Position numbers and translations under genes: made by a program
Assembly: GCF_014648695.1 (NCBI RefSeq)
Contig: NZ_BMRP01000014.1
Span: 62,001-126,000, forward strand
Origin: Streptomyces albospinus
GTDB lineage: Bacteria > Actinomycetota > Actinomycetes > Streptomycetales > Streptomycetaceae
Reading direction: 5' to 3'
DNA length: 64,000 bases
In this document: piece after piece, positions 1 to 8,390 of the stretch
Layout: each line of letters opens with the position of its first letter
Numbering within the stretch: the stretch's first letter is position 1
Notes under the pieces: model-generated
Database searches by the model: none
What the model saw: the letters and a program-made list of their open reading frames with translations, nothing else
Told to the model about the DNA's origin: nothing

Positions 1-450
1 TGTGTGCGCTGGGCGCTGGTCCGAACCGCTTGAGCTGGGCTGATGTTCTGTTCGATCATTCGCTTCCCTCGGTGCTGCAACCGTCGGCCTGTGGGGGGCG
101 TCTCTCCGGCCACCTGCGGGCGGTCCGAAGTGTCCGCGGGCTGTTCCAGGGTCCTGGGTGGCGGGGCGAATACGTCGGGGCGAATGGGACATTGGGGAAG
201 AGCTGGTACGCATGAGGGCATTTAATGCATCGTCACAAGCGATGCCTTGCGCGTACAACCCTTTTGGGGGGAAGCGTGTCCAACAGGCGTGGCAGAGGTA
301 CTCGGTTTCACCATCGCTCCGGTGGGTGCGGCAGGCGCGGCAGTGCGCCCGCAGCTCCCGCGGGTGCCCGGGGGCATGCCGGTGATCGCCCCCTGGCCCG
401 CCGCGCGCCCCGCGCAGGTTCCTTCTCAGCGTGGGGACACTGACGACGCG
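1..450. other. leader region upstream of the ECF sigma factor
   Basis: No gene that I can support lies here. The short open frames have no recognisable product. The right half carries a candidate ECF-type promoter (separate entry) and the frame of the sigma factor is open back to about 247, so a longer N-terminus (an ATG at 376 is in frame) cannot be excluded. Confidence 0.5.
255..280 (+). promoter_or_regulatory. candidate ECF-sigma promoter of the SigE-family operon
   Basis: ACAACC at 255-260 and CGTGTC at 275-280, separated by 14 bases, resemble the AAC-type -35 and CGTC-type -10 elements of ECF promoters. It lies upstream of an ECF gene, so autoregulation is the natural inference. Known: ECF operons are often autoregulated. 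Not shown: any transcript start. Confidence 0.4.
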
Positions 451-951
451 ATGGCTGCGGGCACCACAGTCGACCACCTCACCGAGACGTATCGCGCGCA
501 CTACCGCTCGCTCCTCGGCCTGGCCGCGCTGCTCCTCGACGACACCGCCTCCTGCGAGGACGTCGTCCAGGAAGCCTTCATCCGTGTGCACTCCGCGCGC
601 GGGCGGGTCCGCGACCCCGAGAAGACCCTCGCGTATCTGCGGCAGACCGTCGTCAACCTCTCGCGCTTCGCGCTGCGCCGCCGCATCCTCGGGCTCAAGC
701 TGCTGTCCAAGCCGATGCCCGACATGGCGAGCGCCGAGGAGGGCGCGTACGACCTGCTGGAACGCGACCAGTTGATCCAGGCGATGCGCGGACTGCAACG
801 CCGCCAGCGCGAGGTGCTGGTGCTGCGCTACTTCGCCGATATGACGGAGGCTCAGGTCGCGCAGACGCTGGGCATATCCCTCGGCTCGGTCAAGGCGTAC
901 GGATCGCGCGGGATCGCGGCGCTCCGCGTCGCTATGGAGGCTCCGGCGTGA
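451..951 (+). CDS. SigE-family ECF RNA polymerase sigma factor
   Basis: This 166-residue protein has the two domains of group 4 sigma factors. Region 2 (about residues 10-75) contains the acidic CEDVVQEAF core-binding stretch. Region 4 (about 105-160) has the helix-turn-helix in MTEAQVAQTLGISLGSVKAYGSRGI. It would recruit RNA polymerase to a small regulon. The ATG at 451 gives the usual length of the SigE (SACE/Streptomyces) subfamily; an in-frame ATG at 376 would add a Pro/Ala-rich leader with no family counterpart. The stop overlaps the GTG of the next gene (GTGA), so the two are translationally coupled and the partner is a good candidate regulator. The inducing signal is unknown. Confidence 0.9.
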   Translation: MAAGTTVDHLTETYRAHYRSLLGLAALLLDDTASCEDVVQEAFIRVHSARGRVRDPEKTLAYLRQTVVNLSRFALRRRILGLKLLSKPMPDMASAEEGAYDLLERDQLIQAMRGLQRRQREVLVLRYFADMTEAQVAQTLGISLGSVKAYGSRGIAALRVAMEAPA

Positions 952-2345
952 AGGGGGCAGGAGCCGGGCGCGGAACCGGGCTCGGCAGCACGGACGAGAC
1001 CGGCCGGGAGGCCGGGAACGGTGGTGCGTACGGGAACGCTGGTGCGGCGGATGGGGCCGGTGGTGCGTACAGGACCGGTGGTGCGGATAAGACCCGTGGT
1101 GCGTATAGGGCCGGCGGTGCGGAGAGCGCTGGTCGTGGGGGTGAGGGGGATGCGTCCTCTTCTGGTTCCGCCTCTGGTTCCGCTTCCGCCTCTGGTTCTG
1201 CTTCCGGATCCGGTTCTGCTTCCGGATCCGGTTCGGGTGCCGGTTCCGGGGACGGGGGCGGTGGTTCGACCGGTGGGGGGTTCGGCGGCGAGGGCTTCGG
1301 TGGTGGGGGCTTCGGTGGTGGGGGCCTCGGTGGCGAGGATGAGCTGAGACGGTTGTTGCAGTCCCGCGTCGCCGATCTGGAGCCCGCGGCGGACGCGCTG
1401 GATCAGCTGCGGCGCGCGGTACCGGCCCGGCGCCAGCGGCGGCGGCACGCCCTCGTGGGCGCGGCGGCCGTGGTGCTCCTCGGCGGTACGGCGATCCCGG
1501 CGATGGTCCATGTCGCCGACTTCGTCGACGGCTCCGGGGACCGTTCCGCCAACGCCGCCAGCAGCCGGCGCGCCGAACACGACACCGCGGGTACGCGCGG
1601 CGAAGGCACCGGGCAGGCCAGTGCGCGGCCGACCGGCAACGACGGCCGGAAGCCCGGCAGCGGCAGGACCGCGGGCACGGGGGACCAAGACGCCGCAACT
1701 CCCGGCGCGGGCGCGGTCGCCGGCGTCGGTACGCCCGCCCCGAACACCACCATGGACGTCTCCTCGCCTGCCTGCGGACGCGACCAGCTCGGCCGGGCGA
1801 CCAGCACGGTCGCGCCGGCGGACTCCGTGGGACGGGTCTACGGCGCGTTCCGGGTGGTCAACACGTCCAGCGCCGCCTGTTCGGTACAGGGCGGCGGAAC
1901 CGTCGACCTGACCCCGCAGGGCTCCACGAAGTCGGACAAGGTCCATGTCGTCGACCACACGACGGGCGACGACGCCACCGGGCTGCCGGATCCGGCGACG
2001 ACCCCTGACCAGCTGGTGCTGAAGCCGGGGCAGGCGTACGAGGTCAAGTTCGCCTGGATCCCGGCGGCGGGCGGCGGCAAGACCGGTTGCGTCACGCCGG
2101 GACCGTCGCCGACCCCCGATCCGTCCAAGGGACCGGCGGCGTCCCCGGCCGCCGCCGCGCCGCCTCCCGACGGGGCCGGAGGCGGTCAGGCGGGCGGCGG
2201 CGCTACCGGGGGCAGTGGGGCGGCGGCCGGCGGGGTGCTCCTCAGCCACACCCCGGAGGCCGGCGAACCGGTCGCCGCGGACGCCAAGATCGCGGAAGCG
2301 TGCGCGGGGACGGTGTACCGCACGGCACCACTGGCGGCTTCGTAG
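948..2345 (+). CDS. low-complexity single-pass membrane protein coupled to the sigma factor
   Basis: The GTG at 948 overlaps the sigma stop by 4 bases. The 465-residue protein has four parts. Residues 1-125 are extremely Gly/Ser/Ala-rich, built from short repeats such as GGAYRTGGA, SGSASGS and GFGGGGFGG. Residues about 126-165 form a charged cytoplasmic segment (LRRLLQSRVADLEPAADAL). A membrane helix follows (about 166-188). An exported domain of about 160 residues has a Cys pair (SPACGRDQL and AACSVQG) and a Pro/Gly-rich tail. The layout (cytoplasmic, one helix, extracellular sensor) is that of an anti-sigma or signal-relay partner, but no ZAS motif or named anti-sigma domain is visible, so the role is inference. 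The repeats may vary in length between strains. Confidence 0.75.
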   Translation: MKGAGAGRGTGLGSTDETGREAGNGGAYGNAGAADGAGGAYRTGGADKTRGAYRAGGAESAGRGGEGDASSSGSASGSASASGSASGSGSASGSGSGAGSGDGGGGSTGGGFGGEGFGGGGFGGGGLGGEDELRRLLQSRVADLEPAADALDQLRRAVPARRQRRRHALVGAAAVVLLGGTAIPAMVHVADFVDGSGDRSANAASSRRAEHDTAGTRGEGTGQASARPTGNDGRKPGSGRTAGTGDQDAATPGAGAVAGVGTPAPNTTMDVSSPACGRDQLGRATSTVAPADSVGRVYGAFRVVNTSSAACSVQGGGTVDLTPQGSTKSDKVHVVDHTTGDDATGLPDPATTPDQLVLKPGQAYEVKFAWIPAAGGGKTGCVTPGPSPTPDPSKGPAASPAAAAPPPDGAGGGQAGGGATGGSGAAAGGVLLSHTPEAGEPVAADAKIAEACAGTVYRTAPLAAS

Positions 2346-2606
2346 CGGGTACTTCTTCGGGGCCGGTACTTCTTCGTGGCCGGGCGCTTCCGGGGCGGGG
2401 TGTCTCGCGGTGGGGCGTTGTGCGGTGGGATGTTTCGCGGTGGGGGCCGCATTCCATGGGCTGCCTGCCGTCGGTGTCCCTCATGGCCTGACTGCCATCC
2501 GCCGGCTGTGATGCGCTGACCGTCATCTGCGCAGGTCCAGGTGCCCGGGGCCGCGGCGGGAGGGGGCGGTGCCGCCGCGCGGTGCGGGCCCCGTACCGTT
2601 GGTGGG

Positions 2607-3824
2607 GTGTACCGGTTCCTGCTGACCCCGCGGTGGTGGGGAATCAACGTCTTCGCCGTACTGGCGATCCCCTTCTGCATCTTCATGGGCAGCTGGCAGC
2701 TGAGCCGCTTCGACGCCCGGGTCGCCACGCACCAGCAGCAGGAGAACCGATCCGCCCAGGCCAAGACCGCGGCTGCCCGTCCCCTGGACAGCCTGCTGCC
2801 CGTCGACCAGGTCACCTCCGGCCGCCAGGCCAGCGCCCGCGGCCACTACGACACGGCGCACCAACTGCTCGTACCGGGCCGCACCTTGAAGGACAAGAAC
2901 GGTGACCAGCAGGGCTTCTACGTCCTGACCCTGCTGCGCACGGACAGCGGCAAGGCCCTCCCGGTCGTACGGGGCTGGCTGCCCGGCGACGCGAATGTGC
3001 CGGCCGATACGGCGAAGGTGCCCGCGCCGCCCAAGGGCGAAGTGACGGTGACCGGCGCGTTGCAGGCGTCCGAGAGTCAGGGCACGGACGGGGTGCAGGC
3101 CGGTGGCGGTCTGCCGCAGGGACAGCTCGGCATGATCAGCGCGGCGTCGCTGGTCAACATCGTGCCGTACGGGGTCTACGACGCCTGGATCACGCTTGCC
3201 GACCCGCCGGCCCCGCTGCACGCCGTCCCGCCGGTCGCCGCGGAGGGCGGCGGCCTGGACATGAAGGCGTTCCAGAACCTCGGCTACACCGGCGAGTGGT
3301 TCGTCTTCGCGGGATTTGTCGTCTTCATGTGGTTCCGCCTCGTACGTCGCGAGGCCGAAGCCGCCAAGGACGCGGCCCTGGGAATCCTCCCGGAGGGACC
3401 GGCGGGCACCGACACGGACTCGAAGGCTGCGGCGAAATCGGAGACCGCGTCGAACTCGAAGGCTGCGGCGAGCTTGGAGGATGCGTCGAACGCGAATGCT
3501 CCGGAGAGTGCGGGAGCTGCGACGGGGGCGGGAGCCGGGGCGGGCGCGGAAGCCGTGACGGGCGGGAAGGCCGGCGCGGGTGCGGAAGCCGCGGCGATGG
3601 CGAAGGCTGCGACGGGCGCACCGGGCGCACCGGGCGCGGCGACTGCGGATGTCGCGACTGCCGATACGGCCTCGGGCTCAGCCCCCGAACCAGCCCCCGA
3701 ACCAGCCCCCGAACCGGCTCCCGGACCGGCTCCCGGACCGGCTCCCGTCTCGGCCCCCGCACCGGCCTCGGATACTGAGGCCGACGGGGGCGGGGACGGG
3801 GAGAAGGCCGTGGCCCGCGCCTGA
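2607..3824 (+). CDS. SURF1 family protein with Ala/Pro-rich tail
   Basis: SURF1 proteins are membrane factors for cytochrome oxidase (heme a) assembly. Here the N-terminal helix (WWGINVFAVLAIPFCIFMGSWQL) and the GxWQ-type motif at its end are visible, followed by the extracytoplasmic domain (QGFYVLTLLRT, VVRGWLPGD) and a second helix near residues 235-255 (WFVFAGFVVFMWFRLVRRE). This two-helix topology is diagnostic. The GTG at 2607 puts the first helix near the N-terminus; an upstream GTG at 2541 adds a Gly/Ala leader without family support. After the second helix, about 140 extra residues form a low-complexity tail rich in Ala/Lys/Glu and ending in a Pro-Ala-Pro-Glu repeat near 3679-3750, unusual for the family. 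No cox genes are in the window. Confidence 0.88.
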   Translation: MYRFLLTPRWWGINVFAVLAIPFCIFMGSWQLSRFDARVATHQQQENRSAQAKTAAARPLDSLLPVDQVTSGRQASARGHYDTAHQLLVPGRTLKDKNGDQQGFYVLTLLRTDSGKALPVVRGWLPGDANVPADTAKVPAPPKGEVTVTGALQASESQGTDGVQAGGGLPQGQLGMISAASLVNIVPYGVYDAWITLADPPAPLHAVPPVAAEGGGLDMKAFQNLGYTGEWFVFAGFVVFMWFRLVRREAEAAKDAALGILPEGPAGTDTDSKAAAKSETASNSKAAASLEDASNANAPESAGAATGAGAGAGAEAVTGGKAGAGAEAAAMAKAATGAPGAPGAATADVATADTASGSAPEPAPEPAPEPAPGPAPGPAPVSAPAPASDTEADGGGDGEKAVARA

Positions 3825-3912
3825 GCCCGGGGCCCTACCGAGCCCTGTACCTGGGGCCTGACTGTCCCTGGGAGCCTGTCTGATCTCCGGGGGCTGGCTG
3901 GGCCTGGGCCGC

Positions 3913-3940
3913 GGGAGGGGGCTCCCCCCCGCCCCCTCCC
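3913..3940. terminator. GC hairpin between convergent genes
   Basis: GGGAGGGGGC at 3913-3922 and its exact complement at 3931-3940 enclose an 8-base C-rich loop. It lies between the stops of the SURF1 gene and the oppositely oriented S9 peptidase gene, so it could end both transcripts. There is no clear T-run. The C tracts around it are also long enough to be slippage-prone. Confidence 0.55.
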
Positions 3941-3956
3941 CCCCGCCCCCCACTTT

Positions 3957-5906
3957 CTAGTCCTTCGGCTTCACATGCCTCCGTGCGAAGTCGAGTTCAA
4001 GGCGGACCTGCTTGATGCGTTCCTCCACCACGAGGGAGCCGTGGCCGGCGTCGTAGCGGTAGACCTCGTGCGGGTGGCCGCGGTCTTCCAGGCGCTGGAC
4101 GTAGTTCTCGACCTGCTGGATCGGGCAGCGGGGGTCGTTGACGCCGGCGGAGATGTAGACGGGGGCGCGGACCGCGTCGACGTAGGTCAGCGGGGAGGAC
4201 GCCTCGAAGCGCTCGGGGACCTCTTCCGGGGTGCCGCCCAGCAGCGTGCGGTCCATGGCCTTGAGGGCTTCCATCTCGTCGTTGTAGGCCGTGACGTAGT
4301 CCGCCACCGGGACCGCGGCGAGGCCCACCGCCCAGGCGTCCGGCTGGGTGCCCAGGCCCAGCAGCGTCAGATAGCCGCCCCAGGAGCCACCCGCGAGCAC
4401 CAGCCGATCCGGGTCGGCCAGGCCGGAGGAGACCGCCCATTCGCGCACCGCGGCGATGTCCTCCAGCTCGATCAGCCCGACGCGGTGTTTGAGCGCGTCC
4501 GTCCAGGCGCGGCCGTAGCCGGTCGAGCCGCGGTAGTTGACGCGGACGACGGCGAAGCCGTGGTCGACCCAGGCGGCCGGTGAGGAGGCGAAGGCGTCGC
4601 TGTCGTGCCAGGTCGGGCCGCCGTGGATGTCGAAGACGGTCGGGAAGGGGCCGTTGCCGGGCGGCTGTTGCACCAGGGCGTGGATTCGGCCGCCGGGCCC
4701 GTCCACCCAGGCGTCGGTCACCGGGACCGATTCGGGGGACTTCATGCCGGGCGGGTCCAGGACCACGGTGCCGCTCGTCGACCGGACCTCCGGGGGCTGG
4801 GCCGCGGACGACCAGAGGAACTCGACCGTTCCGTCCGGGCGGGCCGTCGCGCCGGAGACCGTGCCGGAGGGGGTCTCGACCCGGGCCAGCGCGGGGCCGC
4901 CGGTCCGGGCGTCGTCCGCGGTGCCCGGTGTGCCCAGGTCGTAGCGCCACAGCTCGCTGCGGGCCTGGTATTCGTGATCGATCAGCAGCCCCGATCCGTC
5001 CGGATACCAGTCCGCGCCCACGTCGCCGGGCAGGTCGATCTCCAGGGCGGTTTCCACGCCTGTCAGCGGATCCCAGATCATCGGCTCCCAGCGGCCCCGC
5101 CGCTGATGCCCCACCAGGAGCCGGCTGTCACCGTCCACCGGCGCGAACCCCATTACCGACAAGCCCAGTTCCTCGGTGCCGCCTTGGGTGTCGTCCAGCT
5201 CGGCGACGGTGGAGCCGTCCGGGCGGACGATGCGGATGGCGGAGTGCATCGCATCGCCGTGCTCGGTGTGCTCCACGGCGATCAGCGAACCGTCGTGGGA
5301 GAGGTCGCCGACGCCCGCCGATTCGCGGTGGCGGTAGATCTCCACCGGCGGCTCCCCGGGCCGTACGACGTGGACCGTCGAGCCGTCCTCGTCCGTGGAG
5401 CGGCCGATGACCGCCGTGCCGTCGCGGCCGATCGCCAGCCCGCCTGGATAGGAGGGGGAGAGCCCCGGCGCGGCCGGTTCGTCCGCGCCGCCCGCGAACG
5501 GCTGCCGCATCCAGACGCCGAACTCGTCCCCGTCGGTGTCGGAGAACCACCAGATCCACTCGCCGTCCGGCGACAGCGTGCCGTCCGTCGTGCCGTGCGG
5601 GCGGTCGGTGGCCTGCCGCTGGCCGCCGGTCGCGCGGTCCCAGGCGTAGAGCTCGAAGGTGCCGGTGGCGTTCGAGACGAACAGGGAGCGGTCCGGGGCG
5701 TACTCGGCCCACTCCGGCAGCCCGATCCGCGGGGCGCGGAAGCGCTTCTCCCAGTCCGGCAGATCGGTGGCGGGACCGGCCGAGCCGTCGGCCGCGCTGC
5801 CGGCGCCGCGCGGACCCTTGGCCGAGGCGGTGGCGTCGGCGGAATCGGGGGCGGGCGGGGGCGGGTCGGCGGGGGTGTGGCCGGGGCCTGTGGTCTCGTC
5901 AGTCAT
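3957..5906 (-). CDS. S9 family serine peptidase (prolyl oligopeptidase type)
   Basis: A 649-residue cytoplasmic peptidase. The N-terminal part (about 45-380) has the repeated SPDGEWIWW/SHDGSLIAV-type blades of a beta-propeller. The C-terminal alpha/beta hydrolase (about 390-645) holds the catalytic Ser508 in GGSWGG, Asp591 in GVNDPR and His622 in DAGHGS. The family cleaves short peptides, often at Pro or as acylaminoacyl peptidases; the exact specificity cannot be read. It lacks a signal peptide; the first 40 residues are Pro/Ala/Asp-rich linker. It is divergent from the methyltransferase gene with a 68-base gap that must contain both promoters. Confidence 0.93.
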   Translation of the reverse strand: MTDETTGPGHTPADPPPPAPDSADATASAKGPRGAGSAADGSAGPATDLPDWEKRFRAPRIGLPEWAEYAPDRSLFVSNATGTFELYAWDRATGGQRQATDRPHGTTDGTLSPDGEWIWWFSDTDGDEFGVWMRQPFAGGADEPAAPGLSPSYPGGLAIGRDGTAVIGRSTDEDGSTVHVVRPGEPPVEIYRHRESAGVGDLSHDGSLIAVEHTEHGDAMHSAIRIVRPDGSTVAELDDTQGGTEELGLSVMGFAPVDGDSRLLVGHQRRGRWEPMIWDPLTGVETALEIDLPGDVGADWYPDGSGLLIDHEYQARSELWRYDLGTPGTADDARTGGPALARVETPSGTVSGATARPDGTVEFLWSSAAQPPEVRSTSGTVVLDPPGMKSPESVPVTDAWVDGPGGRIHALVQQPPGNGPFPTVFDIHGGPTWHDSDAFASSPAAWVDHGFAVVRVNYRGSTGYGRAWTDALKHRVGLIELEDIAAVREWAVSSGLADPDRLVLAGGSWGGYLTLLGLGTQPDAWAVGLAAVPVADYVTAYNDEMEALKAMDRTLLGGTPEEVPERFEASSPLTYVDAVRAPVYISAGVNDPRCPIQQVENYVQRLEDRGHPHEVYRYDAGHGSLVVEERIKQVRLELDFARRHVKPKD

Positions 5907-5974
5907 GGGGCCATTCTGCGCCCACCGCAGGAAATGCGTTGGCGAGGCCGACAGGCTGTGGATAACTTCGCGCT

Positions 5975-6904
5975 ATGCGACACCACATGCCCGACGACTG
6001 GCGCGAGGCGAACCGCGCGAGGTGGGACGAGCGGGTGCCTCTCCACACCGCGAGCGATTATTACGACCAGGCGGCATTCCGGCGGACCCGGGATGTCATT
6101 CGTGAATTCGAGGCCGCGGAGGTCGGCGACGTCACCGGTCGGAGCCTGCTCCATCTCCAGTGCCACTTCGGCCAGGACACGCTGTCGTGGGCGCATCGCG
6201 GCGCGGACCGCGTCGTCGGCCTGGACTTCTCCGCACCGGCCATCGCGGCGGCCCGCGAACTGGCCGCCGAGTTCGGCTACGGACCGGAGCGCGCGTCCTT
6301 CGTGGCCGCCGATGTCTATGACGCCGTGCAAGCCGTCCCCGACGCCGCGTACGACATCGTCTACACCGGCATCGGCGCGGTGAACTGGCTTCCGGACCTG
6401 GTCCGTTGGGCCGAAACCGCCGCGTCGCTGGTCGCCCCCGGCGGGTTTCTCTACCTCGCCGAATTCCATCCGCTGTGCGATGCGCTGGACGACGGGACGG
6501 GCTCGCGGGTGACCCATGACTACTTCCGCCGTGAGGCGTGGGAAGAGAACACTCCCGGCAGCTATACGGACTTCGGCGCGGCGACGGTCCACAACCGGAG
6601 CGTCGAGTGGCAGCACCCGCTCGGGGATGTCATCAGCGCGGTGGCGGGTGCCGGACTGCGTATCGAATTCCTGCGTGAGCACGACATGACGATGTTTCAG
6701 CGATTCGGGGAGCTGCGGCGGGGCGGCGACGGGTTCTACCGGTTTCCGGATGACCGGCCCCGTATCCCGCTGATGTATTCACTGAAGGCGACCAAGGCGA
6801 CCAAGGCGACCAAGGCGACCAAGGCGACCAAGGCGACCAAGGCGACCAAGGCGACCAAGGCGACCAAGGCGACCAAGGCGACCAAGGCGACCAAGGCAGC
6901 CTGA
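5975..6904 (+). CDS. class I SAM-dependent methyltransferase with (Lys-Ala-Thr)12 tail
   Basis: A 309-residue protein with a Rossmann methyltransferase fold: motif I around LLHLQCHFGQDTL (about residues 58-70), the acidic SAM-ribose residue in VVGLDFS, and a motif IV-like stretch YDIVYTGIGAVNWL. The substrate cannot be inferred; relatives are annotated only as class I methyltransferases. After LMYSL, where the family ends, the gene continues with 12 perfect copies of the codon triplet for Lys-Ala-Thr, then Lys-Ala-Ala and stop. The tail adds 13 positive charges. The ATG at 5975 is chosen because it is first and fits the family; ATG 5987 is possible. It is divergent from the S9 peptidase gene. 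Confidence 0.88.
   Translation: MRHHMPDDWREANRARWDERVPLHTASDYYDQAAFRRTRDVIREFEAAEVGDVTGRSLLHLQCHFGQDTLSWAHRGADRVVGLDFSAPAIAAARELAAEFGYGPERASFVAADVYDAVQAVPDAAYDIVYTGIGAVNWLPDLVRWAETAASLVAPGGFLYLAEFHPLCDALDDGTGSRVTHDYFRREAWEENTPGSYTDFGAATVHNRSVEWQHPLGDVISAVAGAGLRIEFLREHDMTMFQRFGELRRGGDGFYRFPDDRPRIPLMYSLKATKATKATKATKATKATKATKATKATKATKATKATKAA
6785..6892 (+). repeat. 12 tandem copies of a 9-bp unit inside the methyltransferase gene
   Basis: The unit AAGGCGACC is repeated 12 times without a mismatch (108 bp). It encodes Lys-Ala-Thr in frame; a 13th unit is changed to AAGGCAGCC just before the stop. Perfect identity implies recent expansion by slippage. The unit length is a multiple of three, so copy-number change alters tail length without frameshift. 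Confidence 0.97.
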
Positions 6905-7182
6905 GGCGGCCTGCGGGGCGGGCCGCGCCGGCGGAACGCGACGAGGCGATCTGGCTGCGCTCTGTCCGGGGCGCTGCCCGGGGCCCTGTCCGGGATCTGT
7001 CCCGGGGCCACCGGAATTGCCTCGGTGCCCGCCGGTTAATGTGGTGGACGTCCCGGTCGGTTTGTCCGGCCGGCGTCAGCGGGGCACGGCGGTGCCGGCC
7101 CCGCGCGGCCTGCCACGCCAACCGACGCTCCGGACAACCAGTTCGAGCGACGGCTTCGAAGGACGACTTCACGGGGGTTCAT

Positions 7183-8259
7183 GTGCGGGTGCGCAGAGGT
7201 ATAGCCGGTGCCGCAGGGGTGAGCGTGCTCATGCTGCTGGCCGCGGGATGCGGCGGCACGACCGGTGGCAAGGCGGCACCGGGGCCGTCCCCCGCCGTCG
7301 TTCCCGCCAAGCCGCTCCCGATGGAGTCCGCGGCCCGTACGGCGACCTGGACCGACACCGACCACAAGGCGCACCCGCTGCGGCTCAAGCCCACCCGCCT
7401 GGCCCGCGGTGACGGGTCCGACCTCGCGCACATCCGGCTGGACGACGACCTCAAGGGGAAGGTGCCGTACTACCTCACCTTCTCCTACACCAACACCGGC
7501 AAGGAGACCGAGAAGGGGCTCTACCCGGAGCGGAACTTCTCGGTCACCGGGGCGGACGGCCAGGCCGGCGAACAGGTCTCGCTGTTCCGGACCAACCCGC
7601 TGGCCACCGATTCCGGCCTGCCGCCCGAGTGCCGTGAGGCCGGGAAGGAGCAGCTGGCCCCCGGCGAGTCCACGGCCGTCTGCCAGATCTTCATGCTGTC
7701 CAAGGGGCAGAAGCCGGCGAACGTCTCCTACAAGGACGACGGCGGCGACGCCCTGCTGTGGCAGATCGGCGGCACCCAGGGAGGCGCGGCCGGAGTGCTG
7801 CCCGCGAACAAGCCCGCCGATGCGGCCACGACGGACAGCGACCGCCATACGGTCACGGTCCTGGCCACCCCGAAGAGCGTCCGCGCCGGATCCCTCGCCG
7901 ATCTGAGCCGCTTCGACCTGCACGCGGACCAGAAGAAGCTCATCCCGTACTACGTGACGGTGGAGTACAAGAACACCGGCAAGTACGACCTGCTGCCGAG
8001 CATGAACGACAGCATGACGCTGACCAGCGTCAGCGGGCAGCAGGCGCGGAAGTTGCTCCTGCTCGACATCGGCGGCCCGGGGGTCGCCCAGTGCCCCGAA
8101 GCCACCCCCGACAAGATGGTGAAGCCGGGTGCGACGGTGACCGAGTGCACCATCCACATGCTGCCGAAGGGCGACCCGCCGGCGTCGCTGACCTTCCAGG
8201 GGAACGGGGACGGGGCCCAGCCGGTCACCTGGCGGGCGACGACGGACGGCGCGAAGTAG
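7183..8259 (+). CDS. secreted lipoprotein with two related domains
   Basis: The 358-residue precursor starts with a signal peptide ending in a lipobox (LLAAGC, Cys about residue 23), so it should be anchored to the outer face of the membrane. Two domains follow. Each starts with a helical/charged stretch, has a (V/I)PYY(L/V)T(F/V)xY(K/T)NTGK motif (near residues 95 and 265), then a Cys pair before a KGxxPAxxxxx strand (CREAGK...CQIFML and CPEATP...CTIHML). This is an internal duplication of an immunoglobulin-like extracellular domain. The GTG at 7183 follows a GGGG ribosome-binding site at 7173; a GTG at 7189 is an alternative. Function unknown. It converges on the M3 peptidase gene. Confidence 0.85.
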   Translation: MRVRRGIAGAAGVSVLMLLAAGCGGTTGGKAAPGPSPAVVPAKPLPMESAARTATWTDTDHKAHPLRLKPTRLARGDGSDLAHIRLDDDLKGKVPYYLTFSYTNTGKETEKGLYPERNFSVTGADGQAGEQVSLFRTNPLATDSGLPPECREAGKEQLAPGESTAVCQIFMLSKGQKPANVSYKDDGGDALLWQIGGTQGGAAGVLPANKPADAATTDSDRHTVTVLATPKSVRAGSLADLSRFDLHADQKKLIPYYVTVEYKNTGKYDLLPSMNDSMTLTSVSGQQARKLLLLDIGGPGVAQCPEATPDKMVKPGATVTECTIHMLPKGDPPASLTFQGNGDGAQPVTWRATTDGAK

Positions 8260-8282
8260 CGGCGCGCGGGAGCCGGCGGAGC

Positions 8283-8314
8283 GCGCGGAGGGGGAAGTGC
8301 GCGGAGGGGGAAGT
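8283..8314 (+). repeat. two tandem copies of a 16-bp unit
   Basis: GCGCGGAGGGGGAAGT occurs twice back to back in the 130-bp gap between the convergent lipoprotein and M3 peptidase genes. It is non-coding. No function is suggested; a slippage product is likely. Confidence 0.8.
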
Positions 8315-8390
8315 GCGTGGCCCGGCCCGTCGTGGCGTTCCTCGCCTTCCCCGCCGTCCCGTGCTGCGGCGCTCGCGCTGTTCCGTTCCG

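Noticed and set aside
3901..3960. C-rich tracts as a G-quadruplex element
   Set aside because: Runs of C exist, but the same bases form a plain inverted repeat between convergent genes, which is a sufficient explanation.
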